Shown piece after piece: positions 9,458 to 17,790 of a stretch of DNA of 64,000 bases (its first letter is position 1; each line of letters starts with the position of its first letter). Location: positions 38,290 to 102,289 of the forward strand of contig CAYLKO010000002.1 in NCBI GenBank assembly GCA_964384525.1, read 5' to 3'. The position numbers and the translations under genes are program-made. Source of the DNA: SHZI01 sp964384525 (GTDB lineage Bacteria > Pseudomonadota > Gammaproteobacteria > Steroidobacterales > GCA-2729495). Below the pieces are notes generated by a model, which saw only the letters and a list, made by a program, of their open reading frames with translations, did not search any database and had not been told where the DNA came from.

Positions 9458-9571
9458 TCAACCCAGGAAGACCCGCAGTGCGACCAGCGGAACCAGGATG
9501 GCAATTGCAAGCAGCAGCAGGTCACCGAACTCGTAAAAAAGATTGTGGTCGTTGTGGATGTCGATGTTCAT
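9458..9571 (-). CDS. 37-residue single-span membrane protein
   Basis: ATG at 9571 opens a 37-codon frame. The N-terminal half is hydrophilic and His/Asp/Asn-rich (MNIDIHNDHNLFYEFGD); the rest is one strongly hydrophobic segment (LLLLAIAILVPLVALRVFLG) ending in TGA. An excellent ribosome-binding site, AAGGAG, sits seven bases before the ATG, and a rho-independent terminator follows on the same strand. The frame, ribosome-binding site and terminator together make a real small gene likely. I do not recognise a named family. It lies between tamB and the LpxL-type gene, both on the opposite strand, so it is a monocistronic unit. Confidence 0.65.
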   Translation of the reverse strand: MNIDIHNDHNLFYEFGDLLLLAIAILVPLVALRVFLG

Positions 9572-9738
9572 GCGATATCTCCTTGAAGCGAATCCTGATC
9601 TCACGGTGCCCATCCTGACCGGTTGTGGCGAGCACTTCCTTTCCGGCGGGTAACACTTTGTATCAACGTGTAACGGCGGCAGCTTCCGGCTACAGTGCGG
9701 GGCCGTTCATCCCGTGGAGCAGCCATGGAGAGCAGCCC

Positions 9739-10722
9739 TTGACCCGCAGCACGAACCACGCGACGAACGCCGCGGCAAATCAGGCCCAAAGCGGCCCAGC
9801 CGCCGACGTGGCTGCACCGCTCCGGCAGTACTGGCAGCCACGCTATTGGCCGCTGTGGCTGGGCCTGGCGCTGATGCGACTCAATGCCTTTCTGCCCTAC
9901 CGGGCGCAGATGGCGGAGGGGCGCGGACTGGGCTGGCTGCTGTACCGCGTGATGCCGAAGCGTCGCAGCATTGCGGCCACGAATCTGCGCCTGTGTTTTC
10001 CCGAACTCGACGAGCCTGCACAACAGCAGCTTTTGAAAGCCCACTTTGCTTCGCTCGGCGCCACCATCATCGAGCATGGCCTGGCCTGGTGGGGCAGTGA
10101 TGCCCTGGTGCGTCGTCTGGTCGACCTGCGCGGCACGGAACATCTGACCCGGGCCATGGCGGGCGGGCGTGGCGTCGTGCTGCTGACCGGGCATTTCGGG
10201 CCGCAGGAGTTCAGCGGCCGGGCTTTCAACCTGGCGTGTCCGGCGACAGCCGGGTTCTATAGGCCGAACCGCAATCCGCTGGTCGATGAAATCCTGAAGA
10301 CGGTCAGGCGCCGTTCGGCCGCGGTACTGATTCCCAAGGCTGCCCTGCGTCAGGTGGTGCGCACACTGCGCAGTGGCATGCCGCTCTGGTACGCGGCGGA
10401 TCAAAGTTATAGGCGCTCACAAAGCGCCCTCGTCCCGTTCTTTGGTGAGCCGGCGATGACCAGCACGGCACTCAGCGAGCTCTGCCGCCTCGGTCGGGCG
10501 GTGGTTGTTCCCCTGCTGCCCACCCGCCTGCCCGATGGTCGGGGTTATCGCCTGGACATCCTGCCGGCGCTCGAGAATTTTCCGGGCGACTGCCCGGAAG
10601 CGGATGCCAAGCGCATCAATGCCATTCTGGAAGCCCACATACGCACGGTGCCGGCGCAATACTACTGGTTGCATCGACGCTTCAAGGGGCGACCAGCCCC
10701 GTATCCGGATCCCTATCAGTGA
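9739..10722 (+). CDS. Lipid A late acyltransferase (LpxL/HtrB family)
   Basis: This inner-membrane acyltransferase of about 327 residues adds a secondary acyl chain to lipid A. The family catalytic HX4(D/E) motif is seen in TGHFGPQEF. ADQSY and the region after it match the family's second conserved block, and the hydrophobic N-terminal part PLWLGLALMRLNAFLPY is the usual membrane anchor. The start is not obvious: a GTG at 9625 would give 38 extra residues without a good ribosome-binding site, whereas the TTG at 9739 has GGAG seven bases upstream. The 3' end overlaps the convergent MFS gene by seven bases. Confidence 0.88.
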   Translation: MTRSTNHATNAAANQAQSGPAADVAAPLRQYWQPRYWPLWLGLALMRLNAFLPYRAQMAEGRGLGWLLYRVMPKRRSIAATNLRLCFPELDEPAQQQLLKAHFASLGATIIEHGLAWWGSDALVRRLVDLRGTEHLTRAMAGGRGVVLLTGHFGPQEFSGRAFNLACPATAGFYRPNRNPLVDEILKTVRRRSAAVLIPKAALRQVVRTLRSGMPLWYAADQSYRRSQSALVPFFGEPAMTSTALSELCRLGRAVVVPLLPTRLPDGRGYRLDILPALENFPGDCPEADAKRINAILEAHIRTVPAQYYWLHRRFKGRPAPYPDPYQ

Positions 10723-12032
10723 CCGGCCTTCCGGGCTGCGCCGGGGCGACCACCGCGTTGATCCGGAATCTTGATCGTGAAGGCATAGATGCTGAGGAAG
10801 GTCATGGCGACGGCGCCGACGATCATCGGACCGTGATGGCCCAGATGGGTATAGATCTGCGTGCCGACGAGCGGCCCGAGGATCGCGCCCAGCGTCGTGC
10901 CAGCCCCCAGAAAGCCGGCGGCTGCACCCTGTTCCCAGCCTTCGAGGCACAGGCTGGCGCTGCCGTTGATGCCGGGACTGGCGCAGGCGAATGAGAGCCC
11001 CAGCACGCTGAAGCCGACGGCCAGCAGGGGCAGGGTGCGCGCCATGGCGATGACCACCAGTGCGATGACGAAAAACCGGCCCAGCAGGCGCAGGAGAATC
11101 TTGGGCCTCACCTTGACGAGCTGGAACACGCCGACCTGGACGACCACGATCGTCAGCGCCATGGAGATCAGCATCAGGCTGACCTGGCGCACCAGGGCCT
11201 TCGGGTCGGTGATGCCGAACTCGTCCTGCAGATAAAAACTCAGGATGAGTTGCAGCGCCATGAAAGCCAGGAAGAACGTGAACCACATCAGCAGAAACGG
11301 CCGCAGGCGCCGATCACCGAGTTTCAGGTTCACCTTCTTGCCGGCGTAGGGATGACGCGGTGGTTCCGGCAGAAAGCGCCAGCTCAACCCGACACCGACG
11401 ATGCCGATGCCGGCGGCCGCGTACATTGGCACCAGGGGGCCGAGGAAGGCGAGTGCGCCGGCCAGCACCGGGCCGAGGATGGAGCCCATGCCATTGGCCG
11501 CACCAATGATGGCCAGTCCCTGGGCGCGATGGCGCACATCCGTCACGTCGACGATGTAGGCCGTGGCGGACGGATAGAGGCCGGACGCGATGGCGCCATA
11601 GGCCGCCCGCGTGAGGCCGAACAGCACCAGCAGCCAGAAGCCCGTCAGGATGCCGCTTACACCCAGCTGCAACACGAGTGCGACCAGCAATGTGCCGACC
11701 GCGGCGCCGCTGATGCCGATGAGAAACACCGGCTTGCGGCCGATCACGTCGCTGCGCCGGCCCCAGAACGGTGAGCCGATGATCAGTGGCAGGCTGGCCA
11801 GCGTCAGGGCGATGCCGAAGCTCTGCGCATCGAAGCCCACCTGGCGCGCCAGCGGGGTGACGATGACGAAGGTCAGGGACTGGCCGATCGCAAACAGCAT
11901 GACGCCCATGCCGAGGAGCAGGCGGGCACGGACCGGACCTTGGGCCGGACCCTGGGCCGTGGCCTCGGTCGTGGCTTCGGCCGCAGGCGATGGAACGTTC
12001 TCGTCAGTCGTCCGGTTCGTGGAGTGGGTCAT
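10716..12032 (-). CDS. Major facilitator superfamily transporter, TetA/MdtG-like
   Basis: This 438-residue polytopic protein has about twelve hydrophobic segments. A hydrophilic, Ala/Thr/Glu-rich N-terminus of about 33 residues precedes the first membrane helix. The MFS signature between helices 2 and 3 is present as GRRSDVIGRKPVFL. A drug/proton antiporter or other efflux role is the likely class; the substrate is unknown. It starts 45 bases after the stop of the upstream GH17-GT2 gene on the same strand, so the two may be co-transcribed. Confidence 0.85.
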   Translation of the reverse strand: MTHSTNRTTDENVPSPAAEATTEATAQGPAQGPVRARLLLGMGVMLFAIGQSLTFVIVTPLARQVGFDAQSFGIALTLASLPLIIGSPFWGRRSDVIGRKPVFLIGISGAAVGTLLVALVLQLGVSGILTGFWLLVLFGLTRAAYGAIASGLYPSATAYIVDVTDVRHRAQGLAIIGAANGMGSILGPVLAGALAFLGPLVPMYAAAGIGIVGVGLSWRFLPEPPRHPYAGKKVNLKLGDRRLRPFLLMWFTFFLAFMALQLILSFYLQDEFGITDPKALVRQVSLMLISMALTIVVVQVGVFQLVKVRPKILLRLLGRFFVIALVVIAMARTLPLLAVGFSVLGLSFACASPGINGSASLCLEGWEQGAAAGFLGAGTTLGAILGPLVGTQIYTHLGHHGPMIVGAVAMTFLSIYAFTIKIPDQRGGRPGAARKAGH

Positions 12033-12077
12033 CGGTGAATTGCGCGGCCATCAGCGGGAGTATCCGGTGGCGCAAGT

Positions 12078-14720
12078 CTACTTCACGTCGTAAACGGACA
12101 GAGTTTCGTCCGCTTCCCAGACCGCGGTCTCGGTCGGCTGCGGCAGACCAACCAGGCGGGCCGGCAGCGGCAGGGCACTGACGATCGACATCAGAACCGC
12201 AGCCAGGTAGGGAATGGTCTGCACGATCAGCACCGTGATCCACACGGCGCGATCCGGGCTGCCCATGAGGTCGATGTTGCTGACACCCCAGGCGGCCAGG
12301 GCCAGCGTCGCCGCCATCAGCCACTCTTCGCGGGCTGCGCCCATTGCCGCCAGCAAGGCATGCCGTTGGGCCTGTTTGGGGGTGCGGAAGAACGGTTTGT
12401 CGCCATGGATCAGCCCGGACAGCACGGCCGTTGCGACGGTGTGCGACAGGGCGAGGCCGGCCAGCGCGGCCGCGAAAATCTGCCGTGGCCGTGCGCCTAC
12501 ACAGGTGCGATAAAGATCGATCAGCTTGGCCGCCTTGAAGGCGAACAGCGACAGCGGCAGCACGGAGAAGATCATCAGCGGCGGATCCACCGACGTCGGC
12601 GCGAAGATCATCGCCGTCGACCACGCCAGCGCTGCGAAGTTGAACAGCAGGTTGGCGCCGTCGGCGAGCCACGGCAGCCAGCCCGACAGGAAGTGATAGC
12701 GCTGGCCGGCGGTCAGTGCGGAAGGCCGCCAGCCGAGGAGCACGCCGCCATGGCGACGCAGGATCCGCATCGCGCCATAGGCCCAGCGGAAACGCTGCTG
12801 GCGGAAGTCGGCAAAGGTATCCGGCATGAGGCCGCGCCCATACGAGCGGGGCAGATAGGTGGCCTCCCAGCCCTGCATGAAAAGGCGCAGGCCCAGTTCG
12901 GCATCCTCGGTGATGCACCACTCGCCCCAGCCACCGACTGCCTGCAGCGCCTCGCGCCGCACCAGCGTCATCGTGCCGTGCTGGATGATCGCGTTGCGCT
13001 CATTGCGCGTCACCATGCCGATATGGAAGAAGCCGGAGTATTCGGCATAGCAGCTGGCCTTGAAGGCGTTGTCCAGCGGATCGCGGTAATCCTGCGGCGC
13101 CTGGACGATGGCCAGTCGCGGGTTGGTGAAGGCCGGAGTCAGGTCGCGCAGCCAGTGGCTGTCCACCACATAATCGCTGTCGATCACCGCGATGATTTCG
13201 GCATCGTCGGCGGTGTGGGCCAGGGCGAAATTCAGTGCCCCGGCCTTGAAGCCGGCGAGCGGCGCCACGTGGAAAAAGCGGAAGCGGGCGCCGAGCGTTG
13301 CGCAGTGGGCTTCAACCGGCCGCCATGTGGCCTCGTCGCGGGTGTTGTTGTCCACCACCAGCACTTCGAAGTCCGGATAGTCGAGCTTCGCCAGCGCATC
13401 CAGGGTTTCGATGACCATGGCGGGCGGTTCGTTGTAGCACGGCACATGGATCGAGACCTTGGGCGCAGGCCGGGAGTCCGTGGTGGCGTCCGTGGTGGTG
13501 ACGAAGCGCCGTCGCCAGCTGGTGGCCCATTGGGCCTCGGCCCACTCGTGGGCTTCGGCGAGCACCACGGCAACCACGCCGGTGGAGCCGATGACCAGCA
13601 GCAGGCCCACGAGAATCGTGCTGATCGTCACGTACTGCTGCGAGTATTCGTACATCACCCAGACCACCGCCGTGGCGGTTGTGTAGGCCACCACGGCGAG
13701 AAAGCCGCGGCCTACATTGGCCAGCTTCCGGCTGTCGACCGAGAACGCGAGGAGCAGGATCAGACCGAGGCCGACGGCAATGCCGGCCAGCACCCGCCAT
13801 TCGGGGATGCGGACGATGGGTGCGGTAAAGGCAAACTTGGCCTGCCGGTGAACATCGTAGACCCCCCAGTACGCACCCACCGAACCCTCGGTCTGCCCCT
13901 TCCAGGGCTGATCAAAGGCTTCCATGAGGTAGTAGACGTACTTCTGGCTGGCGGCGCGATCGAGAAAGCGGCGGAGGAACATCGCCTGGTTGGCTTCCGA
14001 GGCAACTGCGGAGTTCCGGGTGCGACCATTGCTGGGCCAGCCAACCTCGGCAAGGACGATCGGCTTGCCGGGGAACCGGCTCTTGAGCGCGGCCACCTTG
14101 TCGTCGATGTAGCCGATCGCCGTGGCCGCATCGATGCCTTCCCAGTAGGGCAGCATGTGCACGGCGAGATAGTCGACATGGTCTGCCAGTTCCGGATGGC
14201 GCAGCCAGATGTGCCAGGGCTCGGCCGTGCTCACCGGCTGGCGGACGGCAGCGCGCACCTTGTCGAGCGTGCGGGACAGTTCGGCAACCGTGACATCGCC
14301 ACGCAGGATCGCCTCGTTGCCGATGATCACGCGGATCACGTTCTTGTTGGCCTGGGCCAGATGAATGGCTTCCGACACCTGGGTGGCGTTGTGCGCGGTG
14401 CGGGTGTCGATCCAGGCGCCGAGGGCCACCTTGATGCCATGGCTTTTCGCCAGGGCTGGAACTTCCGCCAGGGTGCCGTCGGTGCTGTAGGTGCGCACGG
14501 AACGGGTACGCCCCTTGAGCAGCTTCAGGTCTTCATCGATCTGTGCCGTCGTGGGAAAGTCGCCGACCACGGCATCCTGGCCGGCCCGATACGGCGAGAA
14601 GGCAAAGCCCTGGATTTCCTGCGGCCAGGGTGGCTCGGCTACCGGCTGGTTGGCGAGGCCCCACAAGGATACGGTGATCAACCCCACAACAATCGCGATG
14701 AGGAATCCAGTGATGCGCAT
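12078..14720 (-). CDS. GH17-GT2 fusion, beta-1,3-glucan synthase (NdvB-like)
   Basis: This membrane protein of about 880 residues has an N-terminal anchor, then a periplasmic glycoside hydrolase family 17 domain (about residues 30-300) with both catalytic glutamates visible (IIGNEAI and LAEVGWPSNG). Three membrane segments and a GT2 glycosyltransferase domain follow, with the D, D, D, QxxRW pattern (VVDNN, DSDYVVD, TEDAELG, QQRFRWAYG), then C-terminal membrane segments. This is the architecture of NdvB-type enzymes making cyclic or linear beta-1,3-glucans. I prefer the ATG at 14720; a GTG at 14741 adds seven residues. The MFS gene follows closely. Confidence 0.85.
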   Translation of the reverse strand: MRITGFLIAIVVGLITVSLWGLANQPVAEPPWPQEIQGFAFSPYRAGQDAVVGDFPTTAQIDEDLKLLKGRTRSVRTYSTDGTLAEVPALAKSHGIKVALGAWIDTRTAHNATQVSEAIHLAQANKNVIRVIIGNEAILRGDVTVAELSRTLDKVRAAVRQPVSTAEPWHIWLRHPELADHVDYLAVHMLPYWEGIDAATAIGYIDDKVAALKSRFPGKPIVLAEVGWPSNGRTRNSAVASEANQAMFLRRFLDRAASQKYVYYLMEAFDQPWKGQTEGSVGAYWGVYDVHRQAKFAFTAPIVRIPEWRVLAGIAVGLGLILLLAFSVDSRKLANVGRGFLAVVAYTTATAVVWVMYEYSQQYVTISTILVGLLLVIGSTGVVAVVLAEAHEWAEAQWATSWRRRFVTTTDATTDSRPAPKVSIHVPCYNEPPAMVIETLDALAKLDYPDFEVLVVDNNTRDEATWRPVEAHCATLGARFRFFHVAPLAGFKAGALNFALAHTADDAEIIAVIDSDYVVDSHWLRDLTPAFTNPRLAIVQAPQDYRDPLDNAFKASCYAEYSGFFHIGMVTRNERNAIIQHGTMTLVRREALQAVGGWGEWCITEDAELGLRLFMQGWEATYLPRSYGRGLMPDTFADFRQQRFRWAYGAMRILRRHGGVLLGWRPSALTAGQRYHFLSGWLPWLADGANLLFNFAALAWSTAMIFAPTSVDPPLMIFSVLPLSLFAFKAAKLIDLYRTCVGARPRQIFAAALAGLALSHTVATAVLSGLIHGDKPFFRTPKQAQRHALLAAMGAAREEWLMAATLALAAWGVSNIDLMGSPDRAVWITVLIVQTIPYLAAVLMSIVSALPLPARLVGLPQPTETAVWEADETLSVYDVK

Positions 14721-14887
14721 GGGTTTTCTTTGACTTGTCACCGCAGGCAGCGGATGGTTGGCGGGGCGCGTATTCTAGTCGCAGTCCAGGCAGATCGTGA
14801 GTATTCTCCCGGCTGCTTAACCGGCTCTTAACTGTCGCCGGACCAGACCTCCGATATTTAAACCGTGATGACGAAAAGGGCCCGGGC

Positions 14888-15688
14888 ATGAATGTGGTTG
14901 TTACTGGCAGTACCAAAGGCATCGGCTTTGGCCTGGCGCGCGAGTTTCTCCAGCGCGGGCACGATGTGGTGGTCTCCAGCCGGGGCTCCGCCGCGGTCGA
15001 GAAGGCCGTGACGGCACTGCGCACCGCGTTCCCGGCCCGCAAGGTGGTCGGCAAGGTATGTGACGTTGCCGATTACGGGCAGGTGCAGGCCCTGTGGGAG
15101 GCTGCGGTGGCGGGGTTGGGCAGTGTCGACATCTGGGTGAACAACGCCGGCCGGGATGGCCGCAAGGTTCCGTTTTTCATGATTCCGCCGGATGACTACG
15201 CGAAGACCGTCAACACCAACGTGATCGGGCTCATGCACTGCCACCGGGTGGCTGTTCCCGGCATGTACAAGCAGGGTGCGGGCATGATCTGGAACATGGA
15301 GGGTTTTGGCAGCAACGGCGCGGTGCGCCCGACGATCAGCCCTTACGGCGCCACCAAGTATGCCCTCCGGTATTTCACCAAGGCGATGGTGGCGGAGCTT
15401 GCAAAGACGCCCGTCCGGATCGGCTACCTGAGCCCCGGCATGGTGCTCACCGAACTTCTGGTGCCGCCGCCTGAACGCCGTGACAAGAACTGGGAACGAT
15501 CGAGGAAGATCCTGAACATCCTCGCCGACACGGTCGAAACCGTGACCCCTTTTCTGGTCGAGGGCATGCTGCGCGAGCATGGCAAGCACGGCGCCGCCGT
15601 GCGCTGGCTGACCAACCGGAAAATCCAGGGGCGCTTCCTGATGAACCTGTTCAGGAAGCGCGATGTACTCGGCCCGCTGGGCATCTGA
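14888..15688 (+). CDS. Short-chain dehydrogenase/reductase
   Basis: This 266-residue classical SDR has the cofactor motif TGSTKGIGFGLA (residues 6-17), NNAG (about residue 84) and the catalytic YGATK (YxxxK). The C-terminal part, with the TELLVPPPE loop, resembles the chlorophyll b reductase-like (NYC1/NOL) SDR branch, which also occurs in non-photosynthetic bacteria where the substrate is unknown. The presence of a serine before the Tyr in NGAVRPTISPYGATK is consistent with activity. Divergent from the GH17-GT2 gene and convergent with the methyltransferase. Confidence 0.85.
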   Translation: MNVVVTGSTKGIGFGLAREFLQRGHDVVVSSRGSAAVEKAVTALRTAFPARKVVGKVCDVADYGQVQALWEAAVAGLGSVDIWVNNAGRDGRKVPFFMIPPDDYAKTVNTNVIGLMHCHRVAVPGMYKQGAGMIWNMEGFGSNGAVRPTISPYGATKYALRYFTKAMVAELAKTPVRIGYLSPGMVLTELLVPPPERRDKNWERSRKILNILADTVETVTPFLVEGMLREHGKHGAAVRWLTNRKIQGRFLMNLFRKRDVLGPLGI

Positions 15689-15709
15689 GCCCGCGGGCAG
15701 CCGGACCGG

Positions 15710-16543
15710 TCAGGCCGGCTTGACGGCCATCACGCCGGCATTCTCGCGGTCATCCATCCGGCCCGGACCGGTGAAGTCCGGCCGGGGAATGAAGGCGGCA
15801 TCCAGCACAACGAGACCAGCCTCGCTGCAGGTCCGGGCCAGCAGGTCGGGGTCCAGCACGTTCATGAAAGGCGGCTTGTCGATGGGCTTGACCGCGGCTT
15901 GCGCCTTGGCGGTGGCGCTGGCTGGCAGATAGTTGTGCAGGCCGACCATCATGCCCGGCCAGCGATCGCCCCGGGCCTTGGCCGCCTCGAACTCCGGGAT
16001 CTTGGTGCGCCAGATGCCGTAGGGCGTATCCGCCACGAGGTAGAGATGCCCGCCGGGCACGAGCCAGTCGGCCATCTTGCGTACCGATGCATCCACATCG
16101 TCGCCAGCCAGGAAATGCAGGACTCGTGAACATAAAATGGCGCCGAAACTGCCGGCCGGAAAATCCAGGTGGGGCAGGGCGCCGGCCCGCAGCTCGAGGT
16201 TGGCCAAAAGCTCCGGCGGGACCTTGTCGCGGAGAATGTCCAGATGCCGCGGGTCCAGATCCGAGGCCGTGATCCGTTCTCCGGCTCCCAGGTCAGGGTT
16301 GGTCGAGACGCCATAGGCGCTGCCCACTTCCAGCACGGGCTGGCCCGGGCTGCGGCCCAGTTTGCCGGCCTCTTCGATGAAGGCATTCGCGAAGCGGTCG
16401 CGCACCTCGAACATGAAGCCCGTGCCATTCATGGTGGCAACCATGCGATTGCCGGTCCAGCCCGGCTGGGTCTGTGGGGGGGTGTATTGCGCCGGCTTGT
16501 CCGGCGGCGGAGGCCCGGGGCTGGTTTTGTCTGTCATGGGCAT
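15710..16543 (-). CDS. Class I SAM-dependent methyltransferase
   Basis: This protein of about 277 residues carries a Rossmann-type methyltransferase domain. The SAM-binding motif I is VLEVGSAYGVST, an acidic residue follows in ITASDLDPRHL, and the later motif is FGAILCSRVLHFL with VPGGHLYLVADTPYG. These match the Methyltransf_11/25 group. The substrate is unknown. An open frame extends upstream to 16705 but would cover the start region of the nitrilase-like gene; the ATGs at 16543 or 16537 (MPMTDK or MTDK) fit better. It is transcribed divergently from the molybdoenzyme cluster. Confidence 0.8.
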   Translation of the reverse strand: MPMTDKTSPGPPPPDKPAQYTPPQTQPGWTGNRMVATMNGTGFMFEVRDRFANAFIEEAGKLGRSPGQPVLEVGSAYGVSTNPDLGAGERITASDLDPRHLDILRDKVPPELLANLELRAGALPHLDFPAGSFGAILCSRVLHFLAGDDVDASVRKMADWLVPGGHLYLVADTPYGIWRTKIPEFEAAKARGDRWPGMMVGLHNYLPASATAKAQAAVKPIDKPPFMNVLDPDLLARTCSEAGLVVLDAAFIPRPDFTGPGRMDDRENAGVMAVKPA

Positions 16544-16684
16544 GATCTTAATACACGTCATTGACTGGCGCAGAGGCCGATGTCGCCGATACTGACACGT
16601 GGACGGCAGCGCAGATGACTGCAGCCGGATGCCGGTTGTCTTCTCTATACTGCCGCATGGACCACAGGGCCGGGAGGCATCGGT

Positions 16685-17755
16685 TTGGACAACCAGCAGG
16701 AACACATCGAGTACATCGGCGTCGCGTTGCAGATTTCCGTCAAGGGCGTCAACCGATGTACCGACCGGGCGTCATCCCGGACGCGCATCAACGAGAACAT
16801 TGCGCGCATCGGTGAGTACACCACCACAGCCGCGAACTTCCTGCGGTTCTTCTACGGTCTTCCGGTGAAGCTGGTCGCCTTGCCCGAGTACGTGGTCACC
16901 GGCTTTCCGATGCGTGAGTCGGTGCAGGAGTGGCGGGATCGCGCCTGCCTGGAACAGAACGGACCCGAGTACGAAGCGTTGGGCAGGATCGCGCAGTCCA
17001 ACAACCTGTTTCTGTCGGGCAACGTCTACGAAATCGACCCGCACTTTCCAACGCTGTATTTCCAGACCTGCTTCATCATCGGCCCGAATGGCAATGTCAT
17101 TCTCCGCTACCGGCGGCTGACCTCGTGTTTCGAGCCAACGCCCCATGATGTCTGGGACAAGTATCTCGACATCTACGGTGAAGATGCGATTTTCCCCGTG
17201 GCAAAAACCGAGATCGGCAACCTGGGCACGATCGCGTCTGAGGAAATCCTCTATCCGGAGATCACCCGGTGCGTCGTCATGCGCGGCGCTGAAGTCATCC
17301 TGCATCCAACCAGCGAGCCCGGCAGCGCCCAACGAACCATCAAGGAAACCTGTCGTCTGGCGCGGGCCATCGAGAACCAGGTCTTCGTCGTGTCGGCCAA
17401 CACCGCCACGATCGACGATATCCCGATTCCGCCGTACACCTGCAGCGCGATGTCGAAGATCGTGGACTTCAACGGACACATCCTTGCCGAAGCTGCCCAG
17501 GGCGGCGAAGCCTTCAATTCGAATGCCGTGATGGATATCAGCGCACTGCGCCGGACCCGGCGGCGGACGGCCATGTCGAACGTGATGTCGCGCCAGCCCT
17601 TTGGCATCTATGCCAAGAGCTATGCCGACGCCGACTACCATCAGTCGAATTTCCTGCTGCGTGACAACGCAGTGGTCGAGCCGCCGTCGCGCGACGAGTT
17701 CCGGCGTCGCCAGGAACAGAACATCGAGCGGTTGGTAAAGTCCGGCCTGCTGTAA
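16685..17755 (+). CDS. Nitrilase-fold protein lacking catalytic Cys and Lys (possible pseudoenzyme)
   Basis: This 356-residue nitrilase-superfamily protein starts at a TTG with GGGAGG eight bases upstream. The fold is clear: GVALQIS, then LPEYVVTGF holding the usual catalytic Glu (Glu68), IIGPNGNVIL, and GAEVILHPT. However, the Lys position (YRK in active enzymes) reads YRR (Arg144), and the active-site Cys motif (G-x-x-I-C-x-(D/E)) reads GTIASEE, so Ser185 replaces Cys. It is therefore unlikely to hydrolyse nitriles or amides by the known mechanism. It is 35 bases before the molybdoenzyme alpha gene on the same strand, which suggests a scaffold or substrate-handling role for that enzyme (inference). 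Confidence 0.75.
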   Translation: MDNQQEHIEYIGVALQISVKGVNRCTDRASSRTRINENIARIGEYTTTAANFLRFFYGLPVKLVALPEYVVTGFPMRESVQEWRDRACLEQNGPEYEALGRIAQSNNLFLSGNVYEIDPHFPTLYFQTCFIIGPNGNVILRYRRLTSCFEPTPHDVWDKYLDIYGEDAIFPVAKTEIGNLGTIASEEILYPEITRCVVMRGAEVILHPTSEPGSAQRTIKETCRLARAIENQVFVVSANTATIDDIPIPPYTCSAMSKIVDFNGHILAEAAQGGEAFNSNAVMDISALRRTRRRTAMSNVMSRQPFGIYAKSYADADYHQSNFLLRDNAVVEPPSRDEFRRRQEQNIERLVKSGLL

Positions 17756-17790
17756 GTTAGACTCACGATACTTTCCGGAGGAGCACCTGC

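Noticed and set aside
12360..14831. 823-residue open frame opposite the glucan synthase gene
   Set aside because: Composition is that of an antisense frame in high-GC DNA and the true gene on the other strand has full domain structure.
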